Shown one piece after another: positions 7,512 through 15,252 of a stretch of 64,000 nucleotides of DNA. Origin of the DNA: JAKLKS01 sp964370855 (GTDB lineage Bacteria > Planctomycetota > JAJSAM01 > JAKLKS01); assembly GCA_964370855.1 (NCBI GenBank), contig CAYJMF010000011.1, positions 1 through 64,000 on the forward strand, read 5' to 3'. Under the pieces are notes generated by a model, which worked only from the letters and a program-made list of their open reading frames with translations, did no database searches and was not told the origin of the DNA. Each line of letters starts with the position of its first letter. The first letter of the stretch is position 1. A program made the position numbers and the translations under genes.

Positions 7512-8932
7512 CGGACCCGGCGGCCGCGGCCCGCGCGGTGCTCGAGGCCGGGGAGGAGCGGGACTCCCTGGCGGCGCTCCCCGGGTTCTCCCTCGTGCAG
7601 TGGAAGGCGGGGCGGGCGGTGCTGCGCGGGGGGCGGGGGCCGGACTCCTTCTTCGTGAAGCGGTTCTCCCGGTCCCGCTTCGCCGAGGGGCGGGCCGAGG
7701 CGACGGCCTACCGGATGCTCGCCGTGACGGGGGTGCCGGCGGCGGCGCTGCTGGCGGCGGTGGAGGAGGGGAGGAGCCTCGCCCTCGTGCTCTCCGACGC
7801 GGGGCCGGGGCTCGACGACGTGGTCGCGCTGGAGGGCCATTTCCCGGCGAAACTCCGGGCGCGGTTCTCCCGGGCGGCGCGGACGGTGCGGGCGCTCCAC
7901 GGGGCGGGCTTCGCGTTCCCCGACCTCCTGGCCCGCCACCTCCGGGTGGGGGCCGACGGGGAGGTGAGGATCATCGACGTGGCGCGGCTGGAGGGGCCGG
8001 GGCGGCTCCTCGCCCGGGGCCGGGCGCGGGATCTCGGGGTCCTGATGGGGACGCTGCCGCGGCTCGCGGTCCCGGAGCGGGCGCGGTTGCGGTTCCTCAG
8101 GGAGTGCCTCGGGACGCTGGACCGGAAGGCCCGGCGCTTCGTGGCCGGCGGTGTCGCGAAGGAGGCCGCGCGGGTCCGCCGCCTCTCCCGCCACCGGCAC
8201 TCGGCGCTGGAGATCGCGCCGGGGGAGCGGGATCGGTTGCTGGCAGAGTATCAGAATATGATACACTTCCACTCCTGGATGGAGGGGGAGCCCGGGGTCC
8301 GGCTCCGCCTCCTCCCCGACCGCGAGAACCGCCGCTTCGAAGCCGGGGGGCGGACCTACTTCCTCAAGCGCCACTTCCACGGCTCCCGCGCCGGGATGGA
8401 GGAACTGGAGGGGACGCTGGCCTTCCGCCGGGGCGGGGTGCCGGCGGCGCTGCCGGCGGCGGTGGGGGAGGACGTGGAGGCCGGCTCCTTCTGGTGCGCC
8501 GCGGCGGCGCCGGGGGAGCCGCTGGACGACCTGCTGGCGGGGGGCGGGGTGCCCGTTCCGGCCCGGCGGGAACTGGCGGGGATCCTCGGGCGCCACGCCG
8601 CGGCGCTGCGCCGCGCGGGGCTCTTCCACCGGGACCTCTACCTCAACCACTGGATCGGCAGGTGGAGCGCGGGGGCCGGCTGGGAGCTCGCCCTCATCGA
8701 TCTCCAGCGGTGGGGCAGGGTCGGGTTGCGGAAGGAGCGCTGGTTCGTGAAGGACGCCGCCGCGCTCTGGCACTCGGCCCGCCGCACCCCGTTCACGCGG
8801 ACCGACGGCGTCCGCTTCCTCCGCGCGTACTTCCGGATCCCCCGCCTCGACCGCCGCGCGAAGTCCTTCGCCCGCGCCGTCCTCCGCAAGGCCGCGACGA
8901 TGGCCGCCCACCGCCCCCGCACGGCGACGTAG
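7508..8932 (+). CDS. Double LPS-kinase-like (WaaP/Kdo kinase) protein
   Basis: Two kinase-fold domains of the lipopolysaccharide kinase type are fused in 474 residues. The second (about 250-474) has a good catalytic loop, FHRDLYLNHW with Asp376, and LALIDLQRW in place of DFG. The first (about 1-240) keeps FPDLLARH and IIDVARLE but lacks the HRD His-Arg and has diverged, so it may be regulatory or specific for another sugar. The family phosphorylates Kdo or heptose in the inner core. The GTG start overlaps the upstream stop. A 29-bp palindrome (8242-8270) falls exactly at the domain junction. Confidence 0.82.
   Translation: MTDPAAAARAVLEAGEERDSLAALPGFSLVQWKAGRAVLRGGRGPDSFFVKRFSRSRFAEGRAEATAYRMLAVTGVPAAALLAAVEEGRSLALVLSDAGPGLDDVVALEGHFPAKLRARFSRAARTVRALHGAGFAFPDLLARHLRVGADGEVRIIDVARLEGPGRLLARGRARDLGVLMGTLPRLAVPERARLRFLRECLGTLDRKARRFVAGGVAKEAARVRRLSRHRHSALEIAPGERDRLLAEYQNMIHFHSWMEGEPGVRLRLLPDRENRRFEAGGRTYFLKRHFHGSRAGMEELEGTLAFRRGGVPAALPAAVGEDVEAGSFWCAAAAPGEPLDDLLAGGGVPVPARRELAGILGRHAAALRRAGLFHRDLYLNHWIGRWSAGAGWELALIDLQRWGRVGLRKERWFVKDAAALWHSARRTPFTRTDGVRFLRAYFRIPRLDRRAKSFARAVLRKAATMAAHRPRTAT
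8242..8270. repeat. GTATCA-N5-TGATAC palindrome, copy 1
   Basis: The core GTATCA-N5-TGATAC lies at 8248-8264 with partly matching arms to 12 bp each side (10 of 12). It is inside the double-kinase gene, where it encodes YQNMI at the junction of the two domains. Further copies are at 47749-47777 and 53404-53432. Confidence 0.7.
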
Positions 8933-8969
8933 GGGGATACCGTACCCGACCCGAATCATCGGGGTTGGG
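8932..8969 (+). terminator. Conserved 3' hairpin after the double-kinase gene
   Basis: It starts at the last base of the TAG stop and reads GGGGATACCGTA, then CCCGACCCGA, loop ATCA, and TCGGGGTTGGG, a stem of about 10 pairs with one bulged G. The same sequence follows the stop codons at 9136 and 27797. There is no T-run, so if it is a terminator it is not a classical intrinsic one. Confidence 0.55.
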
Positions 8970-9095
8970 AGATGGGCTCCCGCCGGCTCCTCGCCCGGCC
9001 TCCCTCCCGTGACCCGCGCGCCGTAGGCGCCCAACGCCAAGGACGACCCGCACGAAATCACGAGGAGCCCTTTCGCCCGGCCGGAGGCCTCGTGG

Positions 9096-9132
9096 CCAAC
9101 CCCGATGAATCGGGTCGGGTACCGTATTCCCC
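9096..9132 (-). terminator. Conserved 3' hairpin after the HEAT lipoprotein gene
   Basis: On the minus strand this lies 3 bases after the TAG stop of the gene at 9136-10497. Its stem is the same CCCGACCCGA/TCGGGGTTGG with loop TTCA. It faces the copy at 8932-8969, so each convergent gene carries its own copy. The 125 bp between them hold nothing I recognise. Confidence 0.55.
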
Positions 9133-9135
9133 TTC

Positions 9136-10497
9136 CTACCGGGTGAAGCGGAGGCTCCCGAGGATCGCCTCGATGTCCTCGGCCAGTTCCGGGGGCGTCC
9201 CCTCCTTCCGGAAGCTGATGCACTGGACCATGACGCCGGATCGGCAGACGTAGACGTTGCGCATCACGATGGCGTCGTGCTCCCGGTGCGTCCCGCGGAC
9301 GACCTGCTCGACGGCGGACTCACCGGCGACCCGGGAGGTCCCCTCCCACTCCGCCTCGTCGATGGCGCGGAACTTCTTCTCGAAGCCCGCCCTCATCTCC
9401 GCGGCCCAGGCTTCGGGAGTCTTGGACTTGTAGTTCCTCGTCGATACGGCGGTGACCTCCACCCAGGCCGCCCGCCGCCCCTCGTGGAGCGTCTCGACGA
9501 CGAGGAGGGGGCCCCTCGTCCCGGGCCGGCGGAAGAACCAGGCGGGGCCCGGCTTCCGGATGGAGAAGCCGTAGCCGGGACTCTCGAACGTGTCCGTGGC
9601 GTTGAGGGCCGCCGATTCCTCCGCGGCGGGCAGGGGGGGCTTCCAGGTCTTCCCGTTCTCGCTCCACCATGCCGCCCAGATCCTCACGTCCCCGCCCAGG
9701 GGCTCCCCGGTGAGTCCCTCCAGGAGCCCGATGAGGACCGCCCGGCACTCGTGCCGCGAGGCCATCTTCACGGGACCGTCATTGGCGGAGACGTAGAACG
9801 CGCGCTGGAGCTCCCGGACGAGGTCGTCCACCGTCTCCCGGGAGACGTTCTGCGCCGCGGCCCGGTAGGCCGCGGCCGCGACGAGGGGGTCGGTGTCGAG
9901 GTGCTTCTTCGCGGTCTTGATGAGGTACTTGTAGTGCCCCTTCCCGTCCGCCTCCCCGATGCCCTCGAGGAGGGCGGCGTGGAGCAGGGGCTTCTCCTTC
10001 ATCCCCTTCCCGTCCGCCAGGCTCACGAGGAGCGCGGCGACACTCGGGTCCCCCTGCTCCCCGATGCACCGGGCGACGGCGATCCTCACGTCGTCGTCCT
10101 TGTGCCTGAGGAGGGGCTTCAGGGCCTGGGCCACCCGGGGGTCCTTGTGGCGTGCGATCTCGGCGACCTGGTTCCGCACTCCCTGGGACTCGGGCCTGCT
10201 GGCGAGGTACTGGGTGAAGGGACCGAGGGCCAGTTCCACGGCGTCCGACGGAGGGTCGGGCGCGGGAGGAGGGTCCTCCCGGGGAGGGAGGGGCTTCTCC
10301 TGGGCGCCGTCGCCGGCGGCGGGCACCGGCCCCCGTGCCGTCTCCGCGGGGGGCTTCTCCTCCAGACGGGCCTCCGGCGGAGGCGGGAGGGAGGCGACCT
10401 CCTCCTCCTTCCGCTCCTCCTTCGCGGCGGGCGGCTCGCCGTTCCCGGCGCAGGCGGCGAGGAGGAGAGCGGTCGCGGCGAGGAGCGGTGCCCGCAT
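9136..10497 (-). CDS. HEAT-repeat lipoprotein with PsbP/DUF1795-like C-domain (paralogue 1)
   Basis: A 453-residue lipoprotein: the signal ends in LLLAACAGN, with Cys15 or so as the lipidated residue. A Pro/Glu-rich linker (about 20-85) leads to HEAT-like helical repeats (about 95-250, motifs DPRVAQALKPLL, DDDVRIAVARCIGEQGDPSVAALL). The last 170 residues begin YGFSIRKPG and resemble the PsbP/DUF1795 beta fold. HEAT domains usually hold partners; no catalytic residues are evident. TAGGAT lies 7 nt before the ATG. Paralogues are at 10518-11717 and 13202-14407; its function is unknown. Confidence 0.82.
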   Translation of the reverse strand: MRAPLLAATALLLAACAGNGEPPAAKEERKEEEVASLPPPPEARLEEKPPAETARGPVPAAGDGAQEKPLPPREDPPPAPDPPSDAVELALGPFTQYLASRPESQGVRNQVAEIARHKDPRVAQALKPLLRHKDDDVRIAVARCIGEQGDPSVAALLVSLADGKGMKEKPLLHAALLEGIGEADGKGHYKYLIKTAKKHLDTDPLVAAAAYRAAAQNVSRETVDDLVRELQRAFYVSANDGPVKMASRHECRAVLIGLLEGLTGEPLGGDVRIWAAWWSENGKTWKPPLPAAEESAALNATDTFESPGYGFSIRKPGPAWFFRRPGTRGPLLVVETLHEGRRAAWVEVTAVSTRNYKSKTPEAWAAEMRAGFEKKFRAIDEAEWEGTSRVAGESAVEQVVRGTHREHDAIVMRNVYVCRSGVMVQCISFRKEGTPPELAEDIEAILGSLRFTR

Positions 10498-10504
10498 CCC
10501 GTCG

Positions 10505-10510
10505 ATCCTA
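10505..10510 (-). promoter_or_regulatory. TAGGAT -10-like hexamer before HEAT lipoprotein
   Basis: On the minus strand TAGGAT ends 7 nt before the ATG at 10497, in the 20-bp gap after the upstream gene's stop. No Shine-Dalgarno is visible, which fits a leaderless start. Confidence 0.45.
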
Positions 10511-10517
10511 CCCCCGC

Positions 10518-11717
10518 CTACCGGACGATGAGGAACGTCTCGTGGATTCGCTCCATCTCCTCCCGCCGGTCCCGGGGGAGGCCGGGACCGTGGACGGTGG
10601 TGAGGAGGTAGATCCGCTTCCCCCGCTTCACGAAACGGGGCGTCGCCGCCAGCGAGCCGGCGGGGATCTCCCGCCGCAACGGGTAGGCCCGCTCCTCCGC
10701 CGCCAGCGCCTCCGCGGCCCAGGCCTCGGCGGATTTCATCGCGAAAGTCTTCTCGTCGAAGATCGACAGCGCCACCCACGCCTCACCGCCCGGCGGCGCC
10801 ACGAGGGAGACGACGGCCCGCGGCTGCCCGTCGCGGTGGTCGTGGATCACCCAGTCCGGCCCCGGCCGCTCCAGCGCGAAGCCGAGAGGTTCCCCCTCCA
10901 GCGCCTCGACCCGCAGCGGCTCCATGCGCGGACGAACCTTCCCGCGGGGGGTCCAGTTCCGCCGGTGGTCCTTCCACCAGCGGGACCAGGCGTCGGCATC
11001 GCCGAAGGACTCCCCGGTGAGCCGCTGGAGGACGTCCACCAGCGCCGCCGCCACGCGGGCGGCGCGTTCCCGGGATTCCGCCGGTCCGGCCGCCGCCCGC
11101 TCCGCCGCCGCGGCGAGGTCCTTCACCAGCGCGCCCACGGTCTCCGGTTCGACGACGCGGGCCGCGGCCCGGTACCCCGCCGCCGCCACGCCGGCGTCCT
11201 CGTCGGCCCACTCCCGGGCGATGCGCAGAAGCCGGTCCTGCTTCCCCGCGGCGTCGGCGTCCCCGATCCCGGCGAGCACGGCGGCGAGGTGGGCCGGCTC
11301 CTTCTTCACCCGCGGGAGGCCGGCCATGTGCACGAGGTGATCGGCGATCGCGGGATCCCCCTGCCGCCCGATCCAGTTCGCGGCGGCGATGCGCACCTCG
11401 AGGTGCTTCCCGTCGAGGAGGGGAAGGAGCTCCGCTGCCACCCGTGGATCCCCGAGTGCGCCGAGGCGCCGGATCTGCCTGCAGACTCCCCGGGCCTCGG
11501 GGCCGGAGTGCATGTACTCCCGGAACTCGGCGAGGGCCGCGTCCACGGCGTCGGGGCCGGCGACGGGAGGAGGAATCTCCTCCGGCGGCGCCGAGGGGCC
11601 GGGCCCGGCGGGTCCCGGATCTCCCGATGACGGCGCCGGCGCCTGCGGGGAGGGCGAAGGGAGGGCGCAGGAGGCGAGGATGAGGGACGCCAGGACGGAG
11701 AGGAGGAGGGCTCGCAT
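10518..11717 (-). CDS. HEAT-repeat lipoprotein (paralogue 2)
   Basis: A 399-residue lipoprotein with the same design as its neighbour: signal MRALLLSVLASLILASC with Cys17 as the lipidation site, a Pro/Ser-rich linker, HEAT-like repeats (LGDPRVAAELLPLLDG, GKHLEVRIAAANWIGRQGDP) and a C-terminal PsbP/DUF1795-like domain (from LGFALERPGPDW). I chose the ATG at 11717 over 11744 because it puts the hydrophobic signal at the N-terminus. It lies 20 bp upstream of paralogue 1 on the same strand. It is the most diverged of the three, with a shortened C-terminal domain. Confidence 0.8.
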   Translation of the reverse strand: MRALLLSVLASLILASCALPSPSPQAPAPSSGDPGPAGPGPSAPPEEIPPPVAGPDAVDAALAEFREYMHSGPEARGVCRQIRRLGALGDPRVAAELLPLLDGKHLEVRIAAANWIGRQGDPAIADHLVHMAGLPRVKKEPAHLAAVLAGIGDADAAGKQDRLLRIAREWADEDAGVAAAGYRAAARVVEPETVGALVKDLAAAAERAAAGPAESRERAARVAAALVDVLQRLTGESFGDADAWSRWWKDHRRNWTPRGKVRPRMEPLRVEALEGEPLGFALERPGPDWVIHDHRDGQPRAVVSLVAPPGGEAWVALSIFDEKTFAMKSAEAWAAEALAAEERAYPLRREIPAGSLAATPRFVKRGKRIYLLTTVHGPGLPRDRREEMERIHETFLIVR

Positions 11718-11747
11718 GGGGAGGGCTCCCGTTGTGGATGCCATGGA

Positions 11748-12002
11748 CTACCTCGGGCTCCGGAGGACGGCATCGACGTTCCGCCGCAGGCTCCCCAGCC
11801 TCTCGCGCACGGCCGGGGGGAGATCCCGCCTCCCGCGCACCGCGTCCCGGGCCGCGGCACCGATGAGGGCGAGCGCCTCCCCGGAGGTGGCGCCGTGGAG
11901 CCCGCGGTCCAGCGCCTCGGCCTCGGCGGCGAACCCGTTTTCCCGGAGCAGGAGGACGCACCTCCCCGCCTCCGCGTAGAGGTCCTGGAGCATGGGGAGC
12001 AT
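11748..12002 (-). CDS. Small helical hypothetical protein
   Basis: An 84-residue, Leu/Ala/Arg-rich protein with no signal peptide, predicted mostly helical, beginning MLPMLQDLYAEAGR. I do not recognise it. It ends 30 bp before the HEAT lipoprotein gene on the same strand and may share a transcript. The start could also be the second ATG at 11993. Very GC-rich sequence makes chance reading frames common, so this call is tentative; the Met-start position and amino-acid composition favour a real gene. Confidence 0.5.
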   Translation of the reverse strand: MLPMLQDLYAEAGRCVLLLRENGFAAEAEALDRGLHGATSGEALALIGAAARDAVRGRRDLPPAVRERLGSLRRNVDAVLRSPR

Positions 12003-12093
12003 CCTAGCGGAGGGAGCCCGCCCCGCCCCCCGGCGGATCGGGGGGACGCCGAAGAACCGAGGCCCTCCCCCCCTCCCGGGGTAGAAGGACGCG

Positions 12094-13218
12094 ATGCGGT
12101 TCGCGGTGCTGATGGATCGGTTCCGGCCCGGAAAGGGAGGGGCCGAGATCTGGCTCGAGCGGTTCGCGGCGGCGGCGCGGTCGAGGGGGGACGAGCCGCT
12201 CCTCGTCACGCGGGACGGGCGCGACCCCCGAGCGGATGGGAGCGCCTTCGCCGGGTGGATCCCGGTGCCGACGCCTCCCGGCCCCCGGTTCGCGAAGGAT
12301 CGCGCCTTCGCGAAGCGGGCCGAGGACGCGGCGCGGAAGGCCGGCGCCGCCGCCACCCTCTGCATCCGCCACGTCCGATCCTGCTCCCTCTACCAGCCCC
12401 ACGGCGGCGTCCACCGAGCCGCGCTGGAGGGGACCCTCGCCTCCATGGAGGGGACCGCCGCCCGCGCCGCGCGGCGCGCCGCCCGGGCGCTGTCGCCGAA
12501 GCAGAGGGCGCTGCTGTCCATCGAGGAGGAACTCCTCTCCGGCGGCGGTGCGCGGAACGTCATCGCCCTCTCCCCCCGCGTCCTCCGGGACATGGAGCGC
12601 TGGTACCCCGACGCCGCGAAGCGGGCCGTGGTGATTCCCCCCGGCGTGGACCTCGACCGGTTCCGGCCCGCGGCGGGGGAGCGGAAGGGTTCGCCCGTGG
12701 CGTTGTTCCTCGCGCGGGAGCCTCGGTTGAAGGGCCTGGCACCCCTCCTCGACGCCCTTGCCCTCGTACGGAAGGGGGGGGTGGACCTTCGGCTCCTCGC
12801 CGCGGGATTCGATCCCGGTCCCTGGCGGCGGCGGGCGGAGCGCCTCGGGATCGCCGGGGCCGTGGCCTTCCCCGGCGCCGCCGAGGGACCGGACGGGCTC
12901 CTCCGCGAAGCGGATCTGCTCCTCCACCCGACCTTCTACGATCCCTGCTCCCTCGTCGTGCTCGAGGCATGGGCCGCCGGCCTCGCCGCCGTCACCACCG
13001 AGGCCAACGGGGCCGCCGCGTGGATGGAGGAGGGGGCCGGCGCCGTCATCGCCGATCCCCGGGACGTCGATGCCCTCGCTTCCGCCCTCGCCGCCGTCGC
13101 CGCGACCGCGCGCGCCCCGGAAACGAAGGACGCCGCCCGGCGCTCGGCGGCGGCGGCGGGCGGCGTCGAAAGGCTCTTCGAGGTGCTGGAGAGGCTGCGG
13201 GCTAGCGCGTCAGCTTGA
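12094..13218 (+). CDS. GT4 glycosyltransferase, WaaG-like
   Basis: This 374-residue GT4 (GT-B fold) enzyme transfers a sugar from a nucleotide donor to an acceptor, probably LPS core. The N-terminal RPGKGGAEIWLERFA matches the acceptor-side loop of WaaG-like enzymes (RFGGAE in the family), and VIPPGVDLDRF, REPRLKGLAPLL, HPTFYDPCSLVVLEAWAAGL and TEANGAA mark the donor-binding C-domain. The ExxxxxxxE site reads D-P-C-S-L-V-V-L-E, with Asp in place of the first Glu. TAGAAG ends 6 nt before the ATG. Its 3' end overlaps the convergent HEAT gene by 17 bp. Sugar specificity cannot be read. Confidence 0.88.
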   Translation: MRFAVLMDRFRPGKGGAEIWLERFAAAARSRGDEPLLVTRDGRDPRADGSAFAGWIPVPTPPGPRFAKDRAFAKRAEDAARKAGAAATLCIRHVRSCSLYQPHGGVHRAALEGTLASMEGTAARAARRAARALSPKQRALLSIEEELLSGGGARNVIALSPRVLRDMERWYPDAAKRAVVIPPGVDLDRFRPAAGERKGSPVALFLAREPRLKGLAPLLDALALVRKGGVDLRLLAAGFDPGPWRRRAERLGIAGAVAFPGAAEGPDGLLREADLLLHPTFYDPCSLVVLEAWAAGLAAVTTEANGAAAWMEEGAGAVIADPRDVDALASALAAVAATARAPETKDAARRSAAAAGGVERLFEVLERLRASASA

Positions 13219-14407
13219 AGGTCTTGATGATCTCCTCGATGTCGTCCTTCAGGGCCTCGGGCTTGCCCGACTTCCAGAAGCAGACCAGCTGGTACATGAC
13301 CTCGCTGCGCGACAGGTAGACGTTGTGCATCGAGACGGCGTCGAAGTCCTTGTGCTGGCCGAAGACGACCTGCTCGACGCTGTTCTCTCCGGCGACGCGG
13401 CCCTTCTTCGCCCACTCCGCTTCCTTGATGTCGCGGAACTTCCCCTCGAAGCCCGCCTTCATCTCCTCGGCCCAGGCCTCGGGGGTCTTGGACTTGTAGT
13501 TCTTCGTCCCGACCACGGTCAGCTCCACCCAGGCGGCGCGCTGCCCCTCGTCGAGGGCCTCGACGACGAGGTAGGGCTGGTTCCCCTCGGGCTTGCGGAA
13601 GAACCAGGCGCGGCTCGGCTTCTTCATGACGAAGCCGTAGGCGGCGTCGTCGAACTCGTCGGCGGCGTTGATGTCCTTCTTCCCGTCGGAGCCGGCGAGG
13701 GGCGGCTTCCAGGTCTTCTTCTCCTTGGTCCACCACTCGTTCCAGATCTTCACGTCGTTGATCTGCTCGCCGGTGACCTTCTTCAGGATGTCGAGGAGGA
13801 CCGGCTTGCAGGCGTTGCGCGAGGCCCTCTTCACCGCGTTGTCCTTGGTGGTGGTGTAATCCGCCCGGCCGAGCTCCTTGATGAGGTCGTCCACGGTGTC
13901 CCGGGTCACGTAGTTGGAGGCGGCCCGGTAGGCGGCGGCGGCGATGTCGCCGTTGGAGTCGAGGTACTTCTTCGCCAGGTCGATGAGCCACTTGTAGTTC
14001 TGCTTCGCGGCGGCGTCCCCGACGCCCTCGATGAGGGCCGCCATGAGCTTCGGCTTCTCCTTGTCCAGGTCCTTGGCCTCGGCCATGTTCACCAGGATCG
14101 CCGCGACCTTGGGGTCCCCCTGCTTCCCGATGTTCTGGGCGACGGCGATCTTCACCTCGTCGTCCTTGTCCCTGAGGAGGGGCCTGAGGGCGGTCGCCAC
14201 GCGGGGATCCTTCAAGAGCGCCAGCTCGGCGATCTGGTTCCGGAGGCCCTGGGACTCGGGCTTGTTCTTGACGTAGTCCTCGAAGAGCTTGATCTTGTCC
14301 TCCACGACGTCGGCCCGGGCGGAGGGCGGGGAGCCGCCGAGGAGCGCGCCGGCGAGGACGGCCCCGGCGACGAGGAAGACGGGGAGACTGCGGGTGCGGA
14401 CGTTCAT
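13202..14407 (-). CDS. Exported HEAT-repeat protein with PsbP/DUF1795-like C-domain (paralogue 3)
   Basis: A 401-residue paralogue of the gene at 9136-10497, with long shared blocks (NYKSKTPEAWAEEMKAGFE, AWFFRKPEG). The signal peptide (about 1-32, ending SARA) lacks a lipobox Cys, so this copy is probably periplasmic rather than lipidated. HEAT-like repeats run from about 35 to 200 and the beta domain from about 250. A TATAAT at 14467-14472 and a strong AGGAGGAGGT site before the ATG suggest high expression, unlike the leaderless-looking paralogue 1. The tail overlaps the convergent glycosyltransferase by 17 bp. Confidence 0.87.
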   Translation of the reverse strand: MNVRTRSLPVFLVAGAVLAGALLGGSPPSARADVVEDKIKLFEDYVKNKPESQGLRNQIAELALLKDPRVATALRPLLRDKDDEVKIAVAQNIGKQGDPKVAAILVNMAEAKDLDKEKPKLMAALIEGVGDAAAKQNYKWLIDLAKKYLDSNGDIAAAAYRAASNYVTRDTVDDLIKELGRADYTTTKDNAVKRASRNACKPVLLDILKKVTGEQINDVKIWNEWWTKEKKTWKPPLAGSDGKKDINAADEFDDAAYGFVMKKPSRAWFFRKPEGNQPYLVVEALDEGQRAAWVELTVVGTKNYKSKTPEAWAEEMKAGFEGKFRDIKEAEWAKKGRVAGENSVEQVVFGQHKDFDAVSMHNVYLSRSEVMYQLVCFWKSGKPEALKDDIEEIIKTFKLTR

Positions 14408-14466
14408 GGAGACCTCCTCCTGCGCGGGGGACCGCCTGCTGGCCCTTCCGTGCGGGCTACAACCCG

Positions 14467-14472
14467 ATTATA
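14467..14472 (-). promoter_or_regulatory. TATAAT -10 element for HEAT paralogue 3
   Basis: A consensus TATAAT on the minus strand, the best -10 in the window, stands in an AT-richer patch about 60 nt upstream of the ATG at 14407. I see no good -35 at the expected spacing. Confidence 0.55.
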
Positions 14473-14556
14473 ACGGCAGACCGCCCGCGGATCCCAGCGG
14501 ACACACTTCCATTGGTCATAGGCCCCCCCGTCCCTCGCCGCAAACCCGGCTCCCGG

Positions 14557-15252
14557 ATGGACATCGGGCGACGGGCCGTGACCCGATTCGTGGGCGAGGC
14601 GGCGGCCACCGTGCCCCCCGGGGCGCGGGTCCTCGACCTCGGGGCGGGGGAGGGCTGGTACCGGGAGGACTTCGCGGGGCGGAGGTACCTGGCCGTGGAC
14701 TTCGCCCAGGGGGACCCCCGCTGGGACTACGGGGGCCTCGACGTGCGCGCCGACCTCCACCACCTCCCCTTCCGCGACGGCTGCGCCGACGTCGTGCTCA
14801 CGACCCAGACCCTGGAGCACGTCGCCGACCCCCGCCTCTTCCTGCGGGAGGCGGCCCGGGTGCTCCGGCCCGGGGGGCGGCTCTTCCTGACGGCGCCCCA
14901 GTCCTTCCGCGAGCACCAGGCGCCCCACGACTACTGGCGGTTCACGCGGTACTCGTTGCGCATGCTGGCGGAGGAGGCGGGGCTTCGCGAGATCGAGGTC
15001 GAGCCCCTCGGCGGCTACTTCGCCTTCATGGGGGACCGGCTCCCGGCCTTCCACCGCTACCTCTTCCCGAAGAGGCGGGCGCTGCTCCTGCGGGCGGCGC
15101 TCCTCCCCTTCTCCCTCCTCTCGAAGGCCTTCTTCGCGTGGTTCTGCCCGTGGATCTGCGTCCTCCTCGATCCGCTGGACGGGAAGCGGACCTGGACCAA
15201 CGGGTACGGGATGAAGGCGCGCCGGCCCGCCGCCGGCGGGGGCGCGGCGTGA
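14557..15252 (+). CDS. Class I SAM-dependent methyltransferase
   Basis: A 231-residue Rossmann-fold methyltransferase (Methyltransf_11 type). Motif I is VLDLGAGEGW near residue 29, followed by AVDFAQ and the DVVLTTQTLEHVADP segment with a post-motif Thr-Gln/His pair, then LRPGGRLFLTAP. The C-terminal 80 residues, including a hydrophobic stretch before the DGKRTWTNGY end, are typical of sugar-modifying methyltransferases in polysaccharide clusters. I prefer the ATG at 14557; an in-frame TTG at 14512 would add 15 residues. Its stop overlaps the GTG of the next glycosyltransferase (GTGA). The substrate is unknown. Confidence 0.85.
   Translation: MDIGRRAVTRFVGEAAATVPPGARVLDLGAGEGWYREDFAGRRYLAVDFAQGDPRWDYGGLDVRADLHHLPFRDGCADVVLTTQTLEHVADPRLFLREAARVLRPGGRLFLTAPQSFREHQAPHDYWRFTRYSLRMLAEEAGLREIEVEPLGGYFAFMGDRLPAFHRYLFPKRRALLLRAALLPFSLLSKAFFAWFCPWICVLLDPLDGKRTWTNGYGMKARRPAAGGGAA

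Noticed and set aside
7508..8932. Two separate kinase genes divided at the palindrome (8242-8270).
   Set aside because: The frame runs through without a stop and there is no ribosome site before the internal ATG, so a single fused gene is the simpler reading.
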